Part shown: positions 13,360 to 17,505 of the stretch, in pieces | How positions within the stretch are numbered: the first letter of the stretch is position 1 | How the letters are laid out: the number at the start of each line of letters is the position of its first letter | Source of the DNA: Clostridia bacterium | GTDB taxonomy: Bacteria; Bacillota; Clostridia; Oscillospirales; CAG-272 | NCBI GenBank assembly: GCA_017382555.1 | Contig: JAFOAB010000235.1 | Span: 1-17,505, forward strand | Direction: 5' to 3' | Length of the DNA: 17,505 bases | Position numbers and translations under genes: made by a program | Notes under the pieces: generated by a model | Seen by the model: the letters and a program-made list of their open reading frames with translations, nothing else | Told to the model about the DNA's origin: nothing | The model's database searches: none

Positions 13360-15243
13360 ATGCAAAAACAAACTGACATTGCAATAATTGGCGCAGGACA
13401 CGCGGGTGTGGAGGCGGCGCTTGCCGCCGCGCGGATGGGGCTTTCCACCGTGCTTTTCACCCTTTCTCTTGACGCCATTGCCAATATGCCATGCAATCCG
13501 TCCATCGGCGGAACGGCAAAGGGGCATCTTGTATACGAAATTGATGCGCTGGGCGGTGAGATGGGCCGTGCGGCGGATGCCGTTACGCTTCAAAGCCGTA
13601 CGCTTAATACGGGCAAGGGCGCGGCTGTGCGCTCCAAGCGCGTGCAGGCGGATAGACTTGCGTACCGCAATTATATGAAAAACCGTGTGGAAAATACCGA
13701 AGGTCTTGACGTAGTTCAAGAGGAGATCGTCGATATCATCACGGAAGATACGGAAAACGGCAAAAAAATCAGTGCCGTGGTTACACGTCTCGGTGATATT
13801 TGGCACGTTAAGGCCGCCGTTATCTGCGCGGGAACGTATCTTTGCGGCAAAATATTCGTCGGCTCCAACACCCGTCAAAGCGGACCGGACGGTCAGCTTC
13901 CCGCAGATATGCTGACGGCAAGTCTGGAGCGCGAGGGCATCGAGATGCGCCGCTTCAAAACCGGCACTCCTCAGCGTGTGGATAAGCGCAGCATCGATCT
14001 TTCCAAATTAGAGCTTCAGGAGGGTGAATCCGAGCCGCTTCCCTTTGCTTGGGATACGGACAGGGAGGCGTACGCAAGCCTTGAAAGCGAGCCGTGCCAC
14101 ATCGTTTACACCTCTCCCGAAACGCACAGTATAATAAGGGAAAACATTCACAAAAGCGCAATGTACGGCGGTATGATACACGGTGTCGGCCCCAGATACT
14201 GCCCATCCATTGAGGATAAGATAGTCCGCTTTGCGGATAAGGAGAGGCATCAGCTTTTCGTGGAGCCTACCGGCATCGGCACAAACGAGATGTACATTCA
14301 GGGCTTTTCCACCTCCATGCCCGCAGACGTGCAGTACGAGATGCTGCGCTCCCTTCCGGGCTTTGAAAACGCAAAAATTATGCGCTATGCATATGCAATA
14401 GAGTACGATTGCGCAGACCCCACACAGCTGCTTCCCACCCTTGAATTTAAGAATATCGAGGGTCTTTACGGCGCGGGTCAGTTCAACGGCACATCCGGCT
14501 ACGAGGAGGCGGCGGCGCAGGGACTTGTTGCGGGTGCAAATGCGGCACTGAAGCTTCTCGGCAAAAATCCGCTCATTCTCACGCGTTCCTCATCGTATAT
14601 CGGCACGCTTATCGACGATCTTGTAACCAAGGGAACAAACGAGCCGTACAGAATGATGACAAGCCGAAGCGAGTTCCGTCTGCTCCTCCGTCAGGATAAC
14701 GCGGACTTCCGCCTTACACCTCTCGGCAGGGAATGCGGACTTGTTGGAGATAAGCAATGGGAGCATTTCGTGGCACGCAAGGCGCGTGTGGATGCGGAAA
14801 TTAAGCGCCTAGGCGAAACAACCATGCCTCCGAGCGACGAGGTAAACGAAATGCTTGTAAAAGCGGAAAGCACGCCGATAAGTACGGGCGCAAAGCTTGC
14901 GGAGCTTCTCCGCCGCCCGCAGATCGACCTTGCGATGCTCAGAAAAATAGATAAAAACGCCCCCGAAATGAACCGCGCGGATCTGGAGAGCGTGGAAACG
15001 GCGGTAAAATACGAGGGATACATCAAAAAACAGCTTGAAGAGGCCGAAAGGCAGAAAAAGCTGGAGGATATGCGCCTGCCTGCGGACGTTGATTATAAGT
15101 CGATATCCGGTCTTCGTATAGAGGCGGCGGAAAAGCTGAATAAAATTCGCCCTGCAAGCGTTGGTCAGGCATCTCGCATAAGCGGAGTAAATCCCGCGGA
15201 CGTAACGGTGCTGATAATCCGCTTCAAGGGGCAAAAGGGATAA
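13360..15243 (+). CDS. mnmG: tRNA uridine-5-carboxymethylaminomethyl modification enzyme MnmG
   Basis: This 627-aa FAD protein, with MnmE, installs the (carboxymethyl)aminomethyl group on wobble U34 of certain tRNAs. Visible are the Rossmann motif GAGHAG (11-16), NPSIGG (46-51), the family block FKTGTPQRVD, and the second signature GLYGAGQFNGTSGYEEAAAQ in the C-terminal half, followed by the helical C-terminal domain that contacts MnmE and tRNA. The length matches the family (about 630). rsmG follows after 2 nt, the classical origin-proximal pair. Oddities are that mnmE is not next to it and that no clear Shine-Dalgarno precedes the ATG at 13360. The repeat copy D ends only 39 nt upstream, so its promoter may lie in or before repeat DNA. 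Confidence 0.97.
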   Translation: MQKQTDIAIIGAGHAGVEAALAAARMGLSTVLFTLSLDAIANMPCNPSIGGTAKGHLVYEIDALGGEMGRAADAVTLQSRTLNTGKGAAVRSKRVQADRLAYRNYMKNRVENTEGLDVVQEEIVDIITEDTENGKKISAVVTRLGDIWHVKAAVICAGTYLCGKIFVGSNTRQSGPDGQLPADMLTASLEREGIEMRRFKTGTPQRVDKRSIDLSKLELQEGESEPLPFAWDTDREAYASLESEPCHIVYTSPETHSIIRENIHKSAMYGGMIHGVGPRYCPSIEDKIVRFADKERHQLFVEPTGIGTNEMYIQGFSTSMPADVQYEMLRSLPGFENAKIMRYAYAIEYDCADPTQLLPTLEFKNIEGLYGAGQFNGTSGYEEAAAQGLVAGANAALKLLGKNPLILTRSSSYIGTLIDDLVTKGTNEPYRMMTSRSEFRLLLRQDNADFRLTPLGRECGLVGDKQWEHFVARKARVDAEIKRLGETTMPPSDEVNEMLVKAESTPISTGAKLAELLRRPQIDLAMLRKIDKNAPEMNRADLESVETAVKYEGYIKKQLEEAERQKKLEDMRLPADVDYKSISGLRIEAAEKLNKIRPASVGQASRISGVNPADVTVLIIRFKGQKG

Positions 15244-15245
15244 GT

Positions 15246-15980
15246 ATGCCAGAATTGTTTTTAACGGAAAAAAAGAGGGCAGAGGCGGTTTTTAAGGCAA
15301 ACGGGCTTGAGAGGTTTAACTATCTCATCCCCAAGTTTTACGAATTTGCCGATTATCTGCTCGAGGAAAATAAAAAGCACAATCTCACCGCCCTGCGCGA
15401 GATAGGGGACGTGTGGGTAAGGCATTTTGCGGACACCCTGCTGTTTGCCGATATGTTTGAGGGCGAGCGCAAAACGGTAATCGACGTCGGTTGCGGCGGA
15501 GGCTTTCCCTCCATTCCGCTTGCCATCGCCTGCAAAAATTTGAAGCTTACGGCAATGGATTCCACCAAAAAGAAGACGGATTTCGTCGCAAGCGCGGCAA
15601 AAACCGTGGGTCTTGAAAATTACAGCGCACTCTGCGCACGCGCAGAGGAGGCGGGCAAAAACAAGGTGTACCGCGAGCGTTACGATATCGCCACCGCGCG
15701 TGCGGTTGCCGCTCTACCCGCGCTTGCGGAATATTGCCTGCCCCTTGTCAAGGTTGGCGGTGCGTTTCTTTCCTACAAGGGCAAGGATGCGGATATCGAG
15801 TGCGCGGCGGCAGAGCCGATGATCGCAAACCTCGGCGGAAAGATAGAAAAGGTGGAAAAGCGCATCCTCATCGACGAAAACGGTGAGGAGATGGAGCGTG
15901 CTTTGATAATCATCCGCAAGGCGCGTAATACACCGCCCGTTTTTCCGCGTAAGAATAGCGCGATAAAGAAAAAGAGTTAA
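15246..15980 (+). CDS. rsmG: 16S rRNA (guanine-527-N7)-methyltransferase RsmG
   Basis: This 244-aa Rossmann-fold methyltransferase makes m7G527 in 16S rRNA from S-adenosylmethionine. Visible are the N-terminal helical part with HNLTAL (45-50), VRHFADTLL (58-66), the SAM-binding loop VIDVGCGGGFPSIPLAI (78-94; families usually have GTGAGFPG), the DSTKKK block (105-110) and ATARAVAALPALAEY (149-163). The ATG lies 2 nt after the mnmG stop, so the two are co-transcribed and probably translationally coupled. The basic tail RKNSAIKKKS is slightly longer than usual. No terminator is obvious after it; the next promoter starts 8 nt past its stop. Confidence 0.96.
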   Translation: MPELFLTEKKRAEAVFKANGLERFNYLIPKFYEFADYLLEENKKHNLTALREIGDVWVRHFADTLLFADMFEGERKTVIDVGCGGGFPSIPLAIACKNLKLTAMDSTKKKTDFVASAAKTVGLENYSALCARAEEAGKNKVYRERYDIATARAVAALPALAEYCLPLVKVGGAFLSYKGKDADIECAAAEPMIANLGGKIEKVEKRILIDENGEEMERALIIIRKARNTPPVFPRKNSAIKKKS

Positions 15981-15987
15981 AAATATA

Positions 15988-16016
15988 TTGACAAAAACCG
16001 CGCATACTGATATAAT
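15988..16016 (+). promoter_or_regulatory. Consensus sigma-A promoter of the dapA leader
   Basis: TTGACA (15988-15993), a 17-bp spacer and TATAAT (16011-16016) match the consensus exactly. The start is expected near 16023. It drives the lysine riboswitch leader and dapA independently of mnmG-rsmG. Confidence 0.92.
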
Positions 16017-16019
16017 CAT

Positions 16020-16051
16020 AAATGCAAGTTTACAGACCGTTTCTTGCATTT
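16020..16051 (+). promoter_or_regulatory. Leader hairpin with a terminator-arm-like loop
   Basis: AAATGCAAG (16020-16028) pairs with CTTGCATTT (16043-16051) at the 5' end of the dapA transcript. Its 14-nt loop contains ACAGACCG (16032-16039), which is perfectly complementary to CGGTCTGT (16281-16288) in the 3' arm and tail of the riboswitch terminator. It could therefore take part in antitermination; this is inference. The first bases of the 5' arm may lie upstream of the true start site. Confidence 0.55.
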
Positions 16052-16055
16052 TAAA

Positions 16056-16205
16056 ATAAGAATAGAGGTTGCGCGTGACAAGAGTAAATGCGGTGTAAGC
16101 CTTCGCAGGGCGTTGCCGCACGGAAAGGGGATCGCGCCGAGGGCGGCCAAGGCGCACGGCTGTAACCGGGACGGCGGAGAATATCCGACGGACTGTCGCA
16201 TATTT
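16056..16205 (+). promoter_or_regulatory. Lysine riboswitch (L box) upstream of dapA
   Basis: The sequence follows the L-box order: AGAGGTTGCG (16064-16073), AAGAGTA (16079-16085), a TGCGG...CCGCA stem (16089-16120) enclosing GCC-TTCGCA-GGGC, the conserved GGAAAGGGGATCGCGCCGAG (16122-16141), further stems (16142-16190) and the closing GGACTGTCGCA (16190-16200). The A/T-rich flanks (AAAATA around 16053 and TATTTT around 16201) can form P1. Binding of lysine would favour the downstream terminator and so switch off dapA. Position, promoter and the biosynthetic gene downstream all agree. Confidence 0.92.
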
Positions 16206-16262
16206 TTGCGGAGTACTATCAATATTTTTTGCGGCAATGCCGTATTTTTGCGATTTTTTGAT

Positions 16263-16295
16263 AGACCGATCCGCAAGGGTCGGTCTGTTTGTTTG
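16263..16295 (+). terminator. Riboswitch expression-platform terminator
   Basis: AGACCGATCC (16263-16272) pairs with GGGTCGGTCT (16277-16286), including one T-G pair, around a GCAA loop, followed by GTTTGTTTG. An alternative pairing, CTATCAA (16216-16222) with TTGATAG (16258-16264), overlaps the base of the 5' arm and may act as the antiterminator. Between the aptamer and terminator TATTTTTGCG-like segments recur three times (16201, 16223 and 16243). Confidence 0.85.
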
Positions 16296-16305
16296 TAATA
16301 TAATG

Positions 16306-16488
16306 GCAAAAACGCAAGAGAGCTTCACTTGCCTTTCGCGTCAATCTTGAGCGAGTGCCCTGCAGATTCTTCGGGCGCTTCGCTTCCTCGAGAATGACAG
16401 CAGGGCGCGAAGCGAAGAATCTTGCGAAAAACAACTCCGCTCGAGGATGACAAAGGGCGGAAAAATGAAGGATAGCTTGCGTTTTTGC
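16306..16488. repeat. Nested-hairpin repeat, copy F, in the dapA leader
   Basis: The outer arms GCAAAAACGCAAG (16306-16318) and CTTGCGTTTTTGC (16476-16488) pair over 13 bp. Inside are an AATCTT/AAGAAT outer hairpin with a loop split as GAGCG and AAGCGA, an opposite-orientation ATTCT/AGAAT hairpin whose own loop is enlarged, and a copy-specific GCCCTGC/GCAGGGC stem. A second GCTCGAGGATGAC half site lies near 16440. The element sits between the riboswitch terminator and the dapA ribosome binding site, so it is part of the dapA mRNA leader. Confidence 0.82.
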
Positions 16489-16516
16489 ACCACAAAGCTT
16501 TGAAAGGAAAGAGAAA

Positions 16517-17401
16517 ATGAAAAAGACGATTTTTGAGGGCGCAGCTACTGCGCTCGTTACTCCCTTGACCGAAAACGGAATTGATTATGAAGCGTTCGGC
16601 AAGCTCATCGACTGGCAGATAGATAGCGGCATTGACGCGCTCGTTATCTGCGGTACAACGGGCGAGGGCTCTACCCTTACCGACGAGGAGCATCGTGCGG
16701 CTATCGAGTACGCCGTAAAGCGTGCCGCAAAGCGCGTTCCGATAATCGCGGGCACAGGCTCCAACGATACCGCATACGCTATCGACCTCACCAAGTTTGC
16801 ATACGAGGTAGGTGCGGATGCATCCCTCGTTGTTACTCCCTACTATAACAAGGCAACCCAGAACGGACTTATCAAGATGTTCACCGCAATTGCGGATGCG
16901 GCACCCCTGCCGATGATACTTTATAACGTACCCTCCCGTACCGGCTGTGCAATTGCCCCCTCCACCTATCTTGCGCTTGCGGATCATCCCAACATAGTTG
17001 CAATAAAGGAAGCAAACGGTGATATCTCCAAGATCGCGGAGACCGCAAAGCTTGTAGGCGATAAGCTGGATATTTACAGCGGAAATGACGATCAGATAGT
17101 TCCCGTTATGTCGCTTGGCGGCAAGGGCGTTATCTCCGTTCTTTCAAACCTTATCCCCGCAGAGACCTCCGAGATCTGCAAGGCATTTATGCGCGGCGAG
17201 GTAAAAAAGAGCCGCGATATGCAGCTTGAGTATCTTGATCTCATCAACACCCTCTTCTGCGAGGTCAATCCCATCCCCGTAAAGGCGGCAATGGCTGCAA
17301 TGGGATATTGCGAGAATTATCTGCGTTTGCCCCTTACTCCCATGGAGCCCGAGCATGAGGCAAAGCTTATAGCTTTAATGAAGGGCCACGGTATTATATA
17401 G
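16517..17401 (+). CDS. dapA: 4-hydroxy-tetrahydrodipicolinate synthase
   Basis: This 294-aa TIM-barrel aldolase condenses pyruvate and aspartate semialdehyde, the first committed step to diaminopimelate and lysine. Visible are the GTTGE motif (46-50), TPYYN (107-111), the catalytic Tyr136 in LYNVPSRTG with Arg141, and the Schiff-base Lys164 in VAIKEANGD. The length is standard, and the full active-site set argues for DapA rather than an N-acetylneuraminate lyase-type relative. The ATG at 16517 has GAAAGGAAAG upstream. Regulation is visible: a consensus promoter, a lysine riboswitch and a terminator precede it, with repeat copy F in the leader. The stop codon abuts a hairpin that begins another GCGATAT array. 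Other lysine-pathway genes are not in view. Confidence 0.97.
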   Translation: MKKTIFEGAATALVTPLTENGIDYEAFGKLIDWQIDSGIDALVICGTTGEGSTLTDEEHRAAIEYAVKRAAKRVPIIAGTGSNDTAYAIDLTKFAYEVGADASLVVTPYYNKATQNGLIKMFTAIADAAPLPMILYNVPSRTGCAIAPSTYLALADHPNIVAIKEANGDISKIAETAKLVGDKLDIYSGNDDQIVPVMSLGGKGVISVLSNLIPAETSEICKAFMRGEVKKSRDMQLEYLDLINTLFCEVNPIPVKAAMAAMGYCENYLRLPLTPMEPEHEAKLIALMKGHGII

Positions 17402-17505
17402 CATACCTGCTTGCAGGTATGCCGCGATATAAATCCCGTTGGGATTTGCGATATACTCGATGAGTGCGATATGCGCCAAGGCGCGCGATATGCCCTGCGG
17501 GGCAC
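17401..17505. repeat. Second GCGATAT hairpin array, cut by the window edge
   Basis: A 10-bp hairpin GCATACCTGC (17401-17410) with GCAGGTATGC (17413-17422) starts at the dapA stop and may serve as its 3' end, though no T-run follows. GCGATAT linkers follow at 17424, 17448, 17466 and 17485, separating AAATCCC-GTT-GGGATTT (17431-17447), ACTC-GAT-GAGT (17455-17465), GCGCCAAGGCGC (17473-17484, identical to 10812-10823) and a GCCC...GGGC module running to the edge. Confidence 0.88.

Noticed and set aside
13977..13985. A perfect canonical DnaA box (TGTGGATAA)
   Set aside because: It is a single copy inside the mnmG coding sequence, encoding ordinary residues of a conserved block, far from the putative origin and with no neighbouring boxes.
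16299..16304. TATAAT after the riboswitch terminator as a second dapA promoter
   Set aside because: The sequence at the -35 distance is AGGGTC within the terminator stem, so there is no promoter match.

Overview
This window looks like the replication-origin region of a Clostridia-type member of the Bacillota. The evidence is the gene order dnaA-dnaN-recF-remB-gyrB, a RemB (DUF370) protein, a WalJ-RlmH pair, an mnmG-rsmG pair and a lysine riboswitch in front of dapA. Base composition is mixed, and the intergenic gaps are heavily loaded with palindromic repeats, as in some uncultured gut or rumen Clostridia. Family or genus cannot be read from this sequence alone.

Layout. On the minus strand, read right to left, are dnaA (7092-5731), dnaN (5394-4252), recF (3825-2719), remB (2585-2322) and gyrB (1993-56). 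At about 7100-7290 transcription diverges: a good sigma-A promoter faces dnaA and another faces galK. The plus strand then carries galK, a small 3-TM protein, walJ, rlmH, a large surface protein with an acidic low-complexity stalk and WG-like repeats, mnmG, rsmG, a lysine riboswitch and dapA. Genes on both sides of the dnaA-dnaN gap run away from it, except dnaA, which fits bidirectional replication starting there.

Origin. The dnaA-dnaN gap has the order expected of a B. subtilis-type unwinding site: DnaA-box-like 9-mer, GC-rich cluster, DnaA-trio-like TAG/TAT triplets, then an AT-rich tract. The box-like 9-mers are not the canonical TTATCCACA but a recurring TTTT(G/A)AACA-type sequence. The DnaA recognition helix also differs from the usual R-D-H-T-T signature (here R-T-H-S-T). 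Together these suggest an origin with altered DnaA-box specificity.

Repeats. Three kinds of non-coding palindromic material fill the gaps. (1) Six copies of a nested hairpin element have conserved cores (GTCATNCT and an 11-nt GAGCGAAGCGA-type loop) but copy-specific complementary arms. (2) A GTAGGG-ended element occurs beside several of these copies. (3) Two arrays of small, mostly different hairpins are joined by a constant 7-mer, GCGATAT or its reverse complement. One lies at 10448-10908 and the other starts after dapA and runs off the window. The 11-nt loop of the first family recurs inside the modules of the third, which suggests common machinery or a common structural constraint. This is the least explained part of the window.

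Missing relative to B. subtilis: the S4-domain gene rlbA (yaaA) between dnaN and recF, where repeats lie instead; and rpmH-rnpA-yidC-mnmE upstream of dnaA, where galK lies instead.
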